Shown: positions 31,608-38,581 of the stretch, one piece after another | Numbering within the stretch: the stretch's first letter is position 1 | Layout of the letters: each line of letters begins with the position of its first letter | Assembly (NCBI GenBank): GCA_964509475.1 | Contig: CAZDXJ010000016.1 | Coordinates: forward strand, 1 to 38,581 | Direction: 5' to 3' | Length of the DNA stretch: 38,581 nt | Source: CAZDXJ01 sp964509475 | GTDB taxonomy: Bacteria > Pseudomonadota > Gammaproteobacteria > Methylococcales > Methylomonadaceae | Translations under genes and position numbers: made by a program | The notes under the pieces: model-generated | Databases searched by the model: none | Told to the model about the DNA's origin: nothing | Seen by the model: only the letters and a program-made list of their open reading frames with translations

Positions 31608-32879
31608 ATGCTGCAAAGTCTTGTTTTATTGACACTGGCTTTATTAGGCACGCCCTTGTTTGCTGTTATCGCAGCGGCTGCGCTGCTGGGATTTCATTCC
31701 GAAGATATCGATCTGGCCGTTGTCGCGATTGAAATCTACCGTATTGCCGATACACCAGTATTATTGGCCATCCCCTTGTTTACTTTCACCGGTTATATTT
31801 TGAGTGAAAGCCAGGCATCGCAACGCCTTGTTCGCCTGACGGATGCATTGCTCAACTGGATGCCGGCGGGATTGGCCATCGTATCTCTGGCGGCTTGCGC
31901 CATATTTACCGCATTGACCGGCGCTTCCGGGGTGACCATTATCGCTTTGGGCGCTTTATTATATCCAGCCTTGCTCAAAGCGGGATACGATGATCGTTTC
32001 AGTCTTGGCCTGATTACCTCATCTGGCAGCCTGGGATTGCTTTTCCCTCCATCGATAGCCTTGATCCTCTATGGCATTATCGCGCAACAACTGAACATTG
32101 GACCATCAATTTCCATTGAAGACTTGTTTCGTGCCGGTTTGCTACCTGGCTTGTTAATGTTGGTTTTGTTATCAGCCTGGAGTATTTGGGTCAATCGCAA
32201 TATACGACTCGACAAAAGCGCTTTTTCCTGGATCGAAGCTTATGCCGCTCTACGCGAAAGTGGATGGGAAATATTACTGCCAGTTTTCATTTTGACGGGT
32301 ATTTATTCCGGTTATTTTGCCATTTCCGAGGCGGCTGCTGTATCAGTGGTTTATGTATTGATTATCGAAATGCTGATCCACAAAGAAATCCGCCTCCACC
32401 AATTGCCGGCAATCATGCGCGAATCAATGATGTTGGTTGGTGGTGTATTGATTATTCTAGGTGTATCACTGGCATCAACCAATTATCTGATCGATACAGA
32501 AGTACCCGCTAAACTATTCACCTTTATCCGGGCTCATATCGATAGCAAGCTGACATTCCTGATATTACTGAATTTGTTTTTATTAGTATTAGGCATGGTT
32601 CTGGACATTTTTTCAGCCCTGGTTATTATAGTGCCACTGATATTGCCAATTGCTGTCGGTTATGGCATTCATCCAATACATCTGGGGATCATATTTTTAT
32701 CCAATATGCAAATCGGTTATTTCACGCCACCGGTCGGTATCAATTTGTTCATCGCCAGCTACCGTTTCAACAAGTCCATCATTGATTTATATTGGGCAAG
32801 CCTGCCTTTCATGCTTATATTATTTCTCTCTGTACTGGTTATTACTTATTGGCCGGATTTATCATTGGCTTTTTTATAG
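31608..32879 (+). CDS. dctM: TRAP transporter large permease
   Basis: A 423-residue protein with about 11-12 hydrophobic segments and DctM signatures: CAIFTALTGASGVTIIALGALLYPALLKAGYDDRFSLGLITSSGSLGLLFPPSIALILYG in the middle and DIFSALVIIVPLILPIAVGYGIHPIHLGIIFLSNMQIGYFTPPVGINLF near the end. It starts immediately after the dctQ stop. It is the sodium-coupled permease of the system. Confidence 0.95.
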   Translation: MLQSLVLLTLALLGTPLFAVIAAAALLGFHSEDIDLAVVAIEIYRIADTPVLLAIPLFTFTGYILSESQASQRLVRLTDALLNWMPAGLAIVSLAACAIFTALTGASGVTIIALGALLYPALLKAGYDDRFSLGLITSSGSLGLLFPPSIALILYGIIAQQLNIGPSISIEDLFRAGLLPGLLMLVLLSAWSIWVNRNIRLDKSAFSWIEAYAALRESGWEILLPVFILTGIYSGYFAISEAAAVSVVYVLIIEMLIHKEIRLHQLPAIMRESMMLVGGVLIILGVSLASTNYLIDTEVPAKLFTFIRAHIDSKLTFLILLNLFLLVLGMVLDIFSALVIIVPLILPIAVGYGIHPIHLGIIFLSNMQIGYFTPPVGINLFIASYRFNKSIIDLYWASLPFMLILFLSVLVITYWPDLSLAFL

Positions 32880-32922
32880 ATTATATAATAATATCCTAAT
32901 GTATCATTTTACAGGAACCCAG

Positions 32923-34599
32923 ATGACAGCAAAAAACAAACGCATAGTGATTGTCGGTGGCGTAGCTGGCGGTGCATCTTGCGCAACACGGCTAAGGCGC
33001 CTGTGCGAACAATGTAACATCATCTTATATGATAAGGGGGCTCATGTATCTTTTGCCAACTGTGGCCTGCCTTATTTTGTCGGCCATGTTATCAAAGACG
33101 AAAACAAACTCATTGTAGCCACACCGGAGTTGTTCAAACAGCGTTTCAATATCGATGTACATACCGAACACGAAGTTACCGATATTGACCGGACAAAAAA
33201 AACCATCGTCGTTAAAAACCTGCGCAATAATACAATCCGATCAGAGCCTTATGATGCCCTGGTACTGTCAACCGGTGCCAAAGCGGTTCGACCACCGTTA
33301 CCGGGCATTGATTTGCCTGGAATTTATGTATTGAGAACCATACCGGACAGCCATAAATTACGTGCTGCCGCCCAAAATGCCAAACGTGCGACTATCATAG
33401 GCGCGGGCTTTATCGGTCTGGAAATGGCTGAAAACCTTGCGAATTTAGGATTATCGGTGACGGTGATAGAAATGGCGGAGCAGGTCATGCCGCCACTTGA
33501 TCCTGAAATGGCTGTCTTCGTTGAACAATGCCTGCAAAATAATAATATCAAATTGTTACTGGGCCGGGCGGTTGAGTCTTTTTGTCAAACAGAAAATGGT
33601 TTACAGGTCAATTATTCAGAAAACGGAAGCCTGACAACCGACATTGTTTTATTAGCCATCGGTGTGCAACCGGAATCTGCGCTGGCCAGACAGGCCGGAC
33701 TCGATTTAGAAACGCGCGGTGCGATCAAGGTCGATGCAATGATGCGTACCAGCGACCCGAATATCTGGGCAGTTGGTGATGTCGTTGCCGTCAACGATTA
33801 TATAACCGGTCAAACCTTGTCCTTACCTCTGGCTGGCCCTGCGAACCGCCAGGGACGCATTGCAGCAAGCACTATTTTGGAATCATTCGATCCCCAAAGG
33901 AAACGAAATTTGTATTTTCGCGGCGTCCAAGGTACTTCGGTCTGCCAGCTATTCAGTCTGACGATTGCAATAACCGGCGCCAGTGAAAAGTCCTTGCATC
34001 GCGCTGGCATGGAAAATTACCAAAGCATTTACCTGCATCCAGGCCACCATGTCGGTTATTTTCCTGGCGCCCAGCCTATCCATATCAAATTACTGTTCGA
34101 CAAAAACAGCGGCAGGATATTGGGAGCCCAGGCGATTGGTTCTGAAGGTGTCGCCAGACGTATTGATGTCATTGCCATGGCCATACAAATGCAAGCGACG
34201 GTTTATGATCTGGAAGAAGCCGAACTTTGCTACGCGCCGCAATTCGGCGCGGCAAAAGACCCTGTCAATATGGCTGGAATGATTGCCAGTAATATCCTGC
34301 GTGGTGATGTGAGCCTGGCTGACTGGTCACAACTGAGCCAACCCGGACACACGCTACTCGATGTGCGTTCAGCTGCCGAATTCAGACAAAGCTCAATCCC
34401 GACTGCGATCAATATTCCTATTGAAGAACTACGCAACCGGGTTGATGAGTTGCCTCAAGATAATGAAATATGGCTTGTCTGTGGTGTCGGACAAAGGGCT
34501 TATTATGCGATTAGAATGTTATTGCAACAAGGCTACCGGGCACGTATGTTGCCAGGAGGCATCCAGACCTACGAAACCATCCGTCAAATAAGCAAATAG
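32923..34599 (+). CDS. CoA-disulfide reductase/NAD(P)H:polysulfide reductase-like flavoprotein with C-terminal rhodanese domain
   Basis: A 558-residue protein from ATG 32923 (ribosome site CAGGAAC); a longer frame upstream overlaps dctM and is not used. The FAD motif is IVIVGGVAGGASCATRLRR (residues 8-26). The single active-site Cys is in SFANCGLPY (Cys47), diagnostic of CoADR/Nox-type enzymes. A second Rossmann motif is ATIIGAGFIGLEMAENLANLG, and the FAD-binding VWAVGD block is present. A C-terminal rhodanese domain (about 465-555) has DVRSAAEF and the active loop CGVGQR. The family reduces CoA disulfide or per/polysulfide. It starts 43 nt after dctM and may be cotranscribed with the TRAP genes. 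Confidence 0.92.
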   Translation: MTAKNKRIVIVGGVAGGASCATRLRRLCEQCNIILYDKGAHVSFANCGLPYFVGHVIKDENKLIVATPELFKQRFNIDVHTEHEVTDIDRTKKTIVVKNLRNNTIRSEPYDALVLSTGAKAVRPPLPGIDLPGIYVLRTIPDSHKLRAAAQNAKRATIIGAGFIGLEMAENLANLGLSVTVIEMAEQVMPPLDPEMAVFVEQCLQNNNIKLLLGRAVESFCQTENGLQVNYSENGSLTTDIVLLAIGVQPESALARQAGLDLETRGAIKVDAMMRTSDPNIWAVGDVVAVNDYITGQTLSLPLAGPANRQGRIAASTILESFDPQRKRNLYFRGVQGTSVCQLFSLTIAITGASEKSLHRAGMENYQSIYLHPGHHVGYFPGAQPIHIKLLFDKNSGRILGAQAIGSEGVARRIDVIAMAIQMQATVYDLEEAELCYAPQFGAAKDPVNMAGMIASNILRGDVSLADWSQLSQPGHTLLDVRSAAEFRQSSIPTAINIPIEELRNRVDELPQDNEIWLVCGVGQRAYYAIRMLLQQGYRARMLPGGIQTYETIRQISK

Positions 34600-34626
34600 C
34601 GCAGTTCCCATCAAAATTCTATTCAA

Positions 34627-34775
34627 ATGAAAAAAACACCGTTGCCTCCCGAACAGCTCTATACCGCTTGCCCTGTTGATAACTTCCATCGGTGAATGGC
34701 AAGGTCGCCGCACAATTACAAAAATTTACCACCCTGAAGCAATCATTTGCCAAAGAGAATAATCAGCATGGTTGA
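34627..34775 (+). pseudogene. Internal-deletion remnant of a Lon-related ATP-dependent protease gene
   Basis: The 5' part encodes MKKTPLPPEQLYTACPVDNF then stops; TPLPPEQLY.pCd...F is, from memory, the opening of the Lon-related (COG1067) proteases. A different frame downstream (from about 34693) reads VNGKVAAQLQKFTTLKQSFA then KENNQHG-stop (34773-34775), which looks like the C-terminal end of the same family. Over 500 codons in between are missing. The stop overlaps the ATG of the universal stress protein, as in a translationally coupled gene pair, which supports the reading. Confidence 0.6.
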
Positions 34776-35568
34776 TTCTGTTGTACAAAAGAAGATGCTG
34801 GTGGCGTTTGATGCCTTTCAGGATTATCAGAGTATTCTCGATATCGCCGCGCTGCTGGCGCTGCATCAACAAGCGGAACTATCCGCCTTGTTTGTTGAAG
34901 ACATCAATCTGCTGCTGCGTATGGCCGGATTGCCTTTCTGTTGTGAAATTGACCGGATATCTTCCGTTGAACGACCGGTCGATCGATTAAAAATCACCCG
35001 TTCCCTGGAAAAACAGGTTCAACAAATCCGCCGCCGTCTTGCCGAAGTCAAGGAGAAATCCAATCTGCAAGTGACATTGACGATCGTGCGTGGCCACTAT
35101 CTTGCCGAAGCGCTGGCGGCGGCAGAGGACAGCGATCTGTTGTTGCTTGACAAGCGCCGCAAACGTAATCAAAACCTGTTCGTGAGACCAGGCCACAATG
35201 AGCCCGGTTTCAAAGCGCCGGTATGGGTTGTCTTCGATGGCAGTGAAGTTGGCCGGCGGGCCCTGGTGCTCACCCGCGAGTTATTAAAAACACAGGCCAA
35301 CGAACTGAATATTGTGCTGAAAGTGAAGAACCGGGAACAAGTGGCCGAATTGGAAAGACAAGCACGGGAGCTAACGGATACGTTTCATGTTACCCGGCAT
35401 TTTTTCGTTGAACAGAAAAACGATTTATCCTCGGTTCTGCAATATATTCTGCGGCACGGTTGCAGCATTATCGTCATGAATGTCAACCCGGAAGATGCCA
35501 CCCGGTCCAGCCTGGAAGCATCAATCGTTTCCGAACGTGCGGAATGTCCCGTCTTATTGGTCGCCTGA
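34768..35568 (+). CDS. Universal stress protein family (UspA-like) protein
   Basis: About 266 residues from ATG 34768 (a TTG seven codons upstream is possible). The pattern KKMLVAFDAFQDYQSILDIAALLALHQQAELSALFVEDINLLRMAG-like N-terminal half, LAEALAAAEDSDLLLLDKR, and a C-terminal half with PVWVVFDGSEVGRRALVLTREL and ECPVLLVA is that of a two-domain (tandem) UspA fold. The ATP-loop G-2x-G-9x-G is degenerate. The start overlaps the end of the Lon-related remnant, so the original pair was probably a coupled stress protein and protease. Confidence 0.8.
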   Translation: MVDSVVQKKMLVAFDAFQDYQSILDIAALLALHQQAELSALFVEDINLLLRMAGLPFCCEIDRISSVERPVDRLKITRSLEKQVQQIRRRLAEVKEKSNLQVTLTIVRGHYLAEALAAAEDSDLLLLDKRRKRNQNLFVRPGHNEPGFKAPVWVVFDGSEVGRRALVLTRELLKTQANELNIVLKVKNREQVAELERQARELTDTFHVTRHFFVEQKNDLSSVLQYILRHGCSIIVMNVNPEDATRSSLEASIVSERAECPVLLVA

Positions 35569-35570
35569 GT

Positions 35571-35659
35571 TATACTGCACGCGGCCACACCTGCCTGTTG
35601 GCAGACAGGTTTGCGGATTTTGAATATCAAATGAATGAACCACGAAAAACACAAAAGCC
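35571..35659 (+). repeat. TATACT-family dispersed repeat, long form, forward orientation
   Basis: Identical over 66 bp to the reverse complement of 28289-28354. It begins 2 nt after the stress-protein stop codon, contains an ACCTGCCTG/CAGACAGGT hairpin, and could serve as the transcript 3' end. Confidence 0.9.
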
Positions 35660-35664
35660 GGGTC

Positions 35665-35695
35665 GGTTGGGTTCGGCGATAGCCGTAACCCAACC
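35665..35695. repeat. GGTTGGGTT hairpin repeat
   Basis: GGTTGGGTTCGGC pairs with GCCGTAACCCAACC, with one bulged base, around a GATA loop. Short GGTTGGGTT..AACCCAACC palindromes are common dispersed repeats in bacterial genomes. Confidence 0.75.
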
Positions 35696-35989
35696 ATACT
35701 GTGCCATGTGTTGGCTTACGCGGCGCTCACCTAACCGACGAACCTGGGTAAGGAAGCGCCGTTTCAGGGCATTGGCCGATCCGCTGCGCTCCTGTCGGCC
35801 ACCCGGCAGGTGATCGGCTCTGCGCTGTGCGGATAAATCCGCACCTACCCCATTCAATATTTGTCTTTACGGAATATGCCTTGCTCAGCCTTGTAGGGCG
35901 GTTCCGGCAAACCTGTCTGCCGTAGCACAGGCAGGCGTTTCGTCCCGATGTTTGCTTTATTTTCCGCATTCGTAACCGCGTAGAGTATA
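35696..35989. repeat. Repeat nest between the stress protein and aas
   Basis: Contains GGCCGA/TCGGCC (about 35774-35801), a perfect GTGCGGAT-AA-ATCCGCAC hairpin (35827-35844), another AACCTGTCTGCC module (about 35909), and a reverse TATACT-family copy at 35963-35989 (reverse complement TATACTCTACGCGGTTACG then AATGCGGA). I see no gene between 35569 and 36137. Confidence 0.7.
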
Positions 35990-36051
35990 ACCCGGGTTCC
36001 GTTTCGATTCGGACATCTTTTGAAATCGTTTTCAGATATACATAAAATTAA

Positions 36052-36080
36052 TTGAACAATGTTTAATTATGCTCTATATT
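36052..36080 (+). promoter_or_regulatory. aas: Sigma70-type promoter for aas
   Basis: TTGAAC (36052-36057), a 17-nt spacer, and TATATT (36075-36080), about 57 nt before the aas start codon. It lies directly after the repeat nest. Confidence 0.6.
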
Positions 36081-36137
36081 ATGCTTCATAAAAACTCATT
36101 ACATTTTTGCTATCCTGCCTTCAGGAGGCTTGTCACA

Positions 36138-38282
36138 ATGATAAAATTTTTATTGCGCATTTTATTACGTTTACTCTATCGGGTTGAAATCAGTGGATTG
36201 GAGAATGTGCACAAGGCTGGCGATCGGGTGTTGATGGTTGCCAATCATGTTTCTTTCCTCGATCCCCCCTTGTTATGGGCATTTCTGCCTGGATCGGTCA
36301 CCTTTGCCATCAATACCCAGATCGCACGCAAAAAATGGATCAAACCTTTTCTGCGTTTTTCGGATGTGTTTGAAATGGATCCGACCAACCCACTTTCATT
36401 AAAACAACTGGTTCATCATCTACTGCATAACAATCGCGCCATTATTTTCCCGGAAGGCCGCATCACCGTTACCGGTTCGATGATGAAAATTTACGATGGC
36501 ACCGGCATGGTCGCCGACAAAGCCAAGGCTCGCATCCTGCCAATCCGTATCGACGGTGCTCAATATACCTATTTTTCCAGAATCCGGCACCTGACAAAAA
36601 TGCGCTTGTTTCCCAAAATACGCATTCATATATTGCCTCCCTGTCAACTGGACATCCCCGGACATATTCGGGGCAAGGGCCGCCGCCATTACAGTGGCCG
36701 CCGCTTATCGGATTTGATGACCAATATGATGTTTGTCACCAGCCCCTACCAACAAAGTATTTTTTCCGCAATATTACAGGCACGGAAAACTCATGGTGGC
36801 CGGCATGTTGTTGCCGAAGACCTGGAACGGGTTGAATTGAATTACAACGCCTTAATCACACGCTGCATCGCATTGGCTAAGCAATTGAATACGATTTCAT
36901 GCCCGAATGAAACGGTTGGTGTCATGCTGCCCAACAGCAACAATACCTTGATCGTTATATTAGCCCTGCAACTTTATGGCCGCATTCCCGCCATGCTCAA
37001 TTTTTCCACCGGATTATCCGGCATGAGTTCAGCCTGCAACACCGCCCGTATAAAAACCGTATTGACATCGCGCCGCTTTATCGAAACCGCAAAGCTACAG
37101 GATGAAGCCGACGGCTTGAATCAGCAGCTTACCTTAATCTATCTGGAGGATTTAGCCCTGAAAATCTCTCCGGCCGATAAATTGCATGCCCTGATACAAA
37201 GTAAAACGGTGGATTACGGGTACCCTAAAATGACTGCCGATGCCAACAATCCCGCCGTCGTCTTGTTTACATCCGGTTCGGAAGGCACACCGAAAGGGGT
37301 GGTTCTGTCACACGCCAATATTCTGGCCAATCACAAACAATTACAAACCCGGATCAGTTTTACCCCGCATGACCGTGTTCTCAATGTCTTGCCGATGTTT
37401 CATTCATTCGGCTTTACAGCCGGTACTTTGTTTCCAGTCCTGCATGGCTTGAAAACCTTTCTGTACCCAACACCTCTACATTTTGGCATTATTCCTGAAA
37501 TTGCCTATGAACAAAAAAGCACCGTTTTGTTCAGCACCAACAGCTTCCTGGCCGCTTATGGCAAAAAAGCTCACCCTTACGATTTCTTCAATATCCGTTA
37601 TGTTTTTGCCGGTGCCGAAAAACTGCACCACAATACCCGTGAATTGTGGTCGGAAAAATTCGGTATTCGTATTTTGGAAGGTTATGGCGCCACCGAAACC
37701 AGCCCGATTTTATCGGCCAATACTCCGATGGAATACCGGCCCGGCAGTGTCGGCCGGTTTTTCCCGGGCATCCAGTACCGCTTGGAACCGGTACCGGGCA
37801 TCACCGATGCCGGAAAATTACATGTCAAAGGTCCCAACATCATGCGCGGTTATCTGTTAGCCGGGCAGCCGGGCCAATTGACGCCTCCACATTCCCTGTA
37901 CGGCTCCGGCTGGTACGATACCGGCGATATCGTTCATATTGATGAACAAGGTTATATCCATATCCGGGGACGCAGCAAGCGCTTCGCCAAAATCAGTGGG
38001 GAAATGGTTTCCCTGACCGCAGTGGAACAATTGGCGTCACAGGTCTGGCCCGATGCGCAGCACGCGGTTGTTTCACTTCCGGACCCGCGCAAAGGCGAAC
38101 AACTGATACTGCTGACCACCCAAGCCGATGCCAGCAGCCAATATTTAATCAATCAAGCAAAAGGTGTGGGCGCAATCGGTTTACCCAAAAAGATTTTAAT
38201 TGTAGATGCCTTGCCGGTTCTGGCAACTGGGAAAATTGATTATCCGGCAGCCACTGAACTGGCTATAGAAAAATTTTTATGA
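36138..38282 (+). CDS. aas: Bifunctional acyltransferase/acyl-ACP synthetase
   Basis: A 714-residue protein from ATG 36138, chosen for its CAGGAGGC ribosome site and the typical MIKFLLRILLRLLYRVEI start; E. coli Aas has 719. The N-terminal PlsC-type domain has NHVSFLD (HX4D) and FPEGRI and acylates 2-acyl-glycerophosphoethanolamine. The C-terminal AMP-binding domain has LFTSGSEGTPKGVVLSH, GYGATETSP and GWYDTGDIVHIDEQGYI, and activates fatty acids onto ACP. The protein is at the inner membrane and recycles lysophospholipid. No lplT flippase gene is adjacent. It overlaps the next gene by 4 nt. Confidence 0.95.
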   Translation: MIKFLLRILLRLLYRVEISGLENVHKAGDRVLMVANHVSFLDPPLLWAFLPGSVTFAINTQIARKKWIKPFLRFSDVFEMDPTNPLSLKQLVHHLLHNNRAIIFPEGRITVTGSMMKIYDGTGMVADKAKARILPIRIDGAQYTYFSRIRHLTKMRLFPKIRIHILPPCQLDIPGHIRGKGRRHYSGRRLSDLMTNMMFVTSPYQQSIFSAILQARKTHGGRHVVAEDLERVELNYNALITRCIALAKQLNTISCPNETVGVMLPNSNNTLIVILALQLYGRIPAMLNFSTGLSGMSSACNTARIKTVLTSRRFIETAKLQDEADGLNQQLTLIYLEDLALKISPADKLHALIQSKTVDYGYPKMTADANNPAVVLFTSGSEGTPKGVVLSHANILANHKQLQTRISFTPHDRVLNVLPMFHSFGFTAGTLFPVLHGLKTFLYPTPLHFGIIPEIAYEQKSTVLFSTNSFLAAYGKKAHPYDFFNIRYVFAGAEKLHHNTRELWSEKFGIRILEGYGATETSPILSANTPMEYRPGSVGRFFPGIQYRLEPVPGITDAGKLHVKGPNIMRGYLLAGQPGQLTPPHSLYGSGWYDTGDIVHIDEQGYIHIRGRSKRFAKISGEMVSLTAVEQLASQVWPDAQHAVVSLPDPRKGEQLILLTTQADASSQYLINQAKGVGAIGLPKKILIVDALPVLATGKIDYPAATELAIEKFL

Positions 38283-38557
38283 CCGGCAAGCATTATCTTT
38301 TTGTATACGGAACCTTGCGTAGAAACCTTGAATATTCAATGAGTCACTGGCTTAGCCGGCATGCGCACTTTGTGGATAATGGCTTTACCTATGGCCGGTT
38401 ATACGAAATCAATCATTATCCCGGCATGATCAGGACAACTTCTGGCTATGAAAAGGTTTATGGCGAAGTTTACAGAATTGATAATCCTGAGTATGTTCTG
38501 AAAATTTTGGATGGTTACGAAGAGTGTTCCACCCCAAAACACAAGACACAATTTTAA
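38279..38557 (+). CDS. Gamma-glutamylcyclotransferase-family protein, apparently truncated
   Basis: A 92-residue frame overlapping aas by 4 nt (ATGA). It has the GGCT/AIG2-like fold signatures: HYLFVYGTLRRNL at the start, GFTYGRLYEINHYPGM, VYGEVYRIDN and LKILDGYEEC. Family members usually have about 120-140 residues and continue after YEEC with another strand and an R/Y..V block. Here TAA arrives at a TTTTAAAAAAAATT run, and the following codons in the same frame are open (KKLFHSP) to the window end, so it may be a nonsense or homopolymer frameshift, or a sequencing artefact. The catalytic Glu normally lies in the ..GYE region and appears present. Confidence 0.7.
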   Translation: MTGKHYLFVYGTLRRNLEYSMSHWLSRHAHFVDNGFTYGRLYEINHYPGMIRTTSGYEKVYGEVYRIDNPEYVLKILDGYEECSTPKHKTQF

Positions 38558-38581
38558 AAAAAATTATTCCATTCACCTAAG

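Noticed and set aside
32650..32922. 90-codon N-terminal extension of the CoA-disulfide reductase
   Set aside because: It overlaps dctM out of frame, and the flavoprotein family begins at the KRIVIVGG block just after ATG 32923.

Overview
The window looks like a chromosomal segment of a gammaproteobacterium. The evidence is the bacterial-type glutamyl-tRNA synthetase next to tRNA-Ala, an OmpA-type lipoprotein, a fused Aas acyltransferase/acyl-ACP synthetase, a TRAP transporter with its TatT partner, and a CoA-disulfide reductase-rhodanese. The last two would suit a sulfur- or methane-oxidising lineage, but that is only an impression; I cannot name a genus.

Layout. (1) 1-9.5 kb, housekeeping and envelope: partial tRNA-Ala, gltX and a Sel1-repeat protein on the minus strand; then on the plus strand a vWA-OmpA lipoprotein, a small lipoprotein, a fragment of an HD-domain phosphohydrolase, and a three-gene operon of RND/MMPL exporter, LolA-like periplasmic protein and outer-membrane protein. 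(2) 9.7-28.4 kb, a defence island bounded by identical 39-bp direct repeats. Its backbone is a type 1 BREX locus: brxA, brxB, brxC, pglX, pglZ and a 45-residue stump of brxL. Accessory cargo sits between backbone genes: an AAA ATPase with a PD-(D/E)XK-like partner (brxC/pglX gap), and a DUF262/AAA(DUF3696-like)/unknown trio plus an AlbA_2-HTH protein (pglX/pglZ gap). (3) 28.3-29.0 kb, a nest of short repeats and hairpins. (4) 29.1-34.6 kb, tatT-dctP-dctQ-dctM TRAP operon and a CoA-disulfide reductase-rhodanese. (5) 34.6-38.6 kb, a deletion remnant of a Lon-related protease, a universal stress protein, a second repeat nest, aas, and a gamma-glutamylcyclotransferase-like ORF that stops early.

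The most unusual object is pglX. Its reading frame is open for 4.4 kb but is punctuated in nine places by about 17 copies of a GC-rich palindromic repeat (cores like CTCTCCC..GGGAGAGG), in both orientations and more than one frame, none of which breaks translation. The largest insertion also carries a complete DUF559 (PD-(D/E)XK) nuclease domain, so a methyltransferase and a nuclease share one predicted polypeptide. A second nuclease family shows a parallel pattern: a GxxExxY-type remnant between brxB and brxC lies inside inverted copies of an unrelated repeat, and an ORF-less pair of the same repeat lies between pglZ and brxL and supplies the last codons of pglZ. This suggests that small PD-(D/E)XK proteins travel with, or help spread, short dispersed repeats, much as RAYT transposases do with REPs.

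The window also holds five gene remnants (HD phosphohydrolase, GxxExxY, pglZ 5' end, brxL 5' end, Lon-related protease), several lying at repeats. The duplicated pglZ start records how the accessory genes entered the BREX locus. With brxL reduced to a stump, the locus may methylate without restricting, or may rely on its accessory genes or an unlinked brxL.
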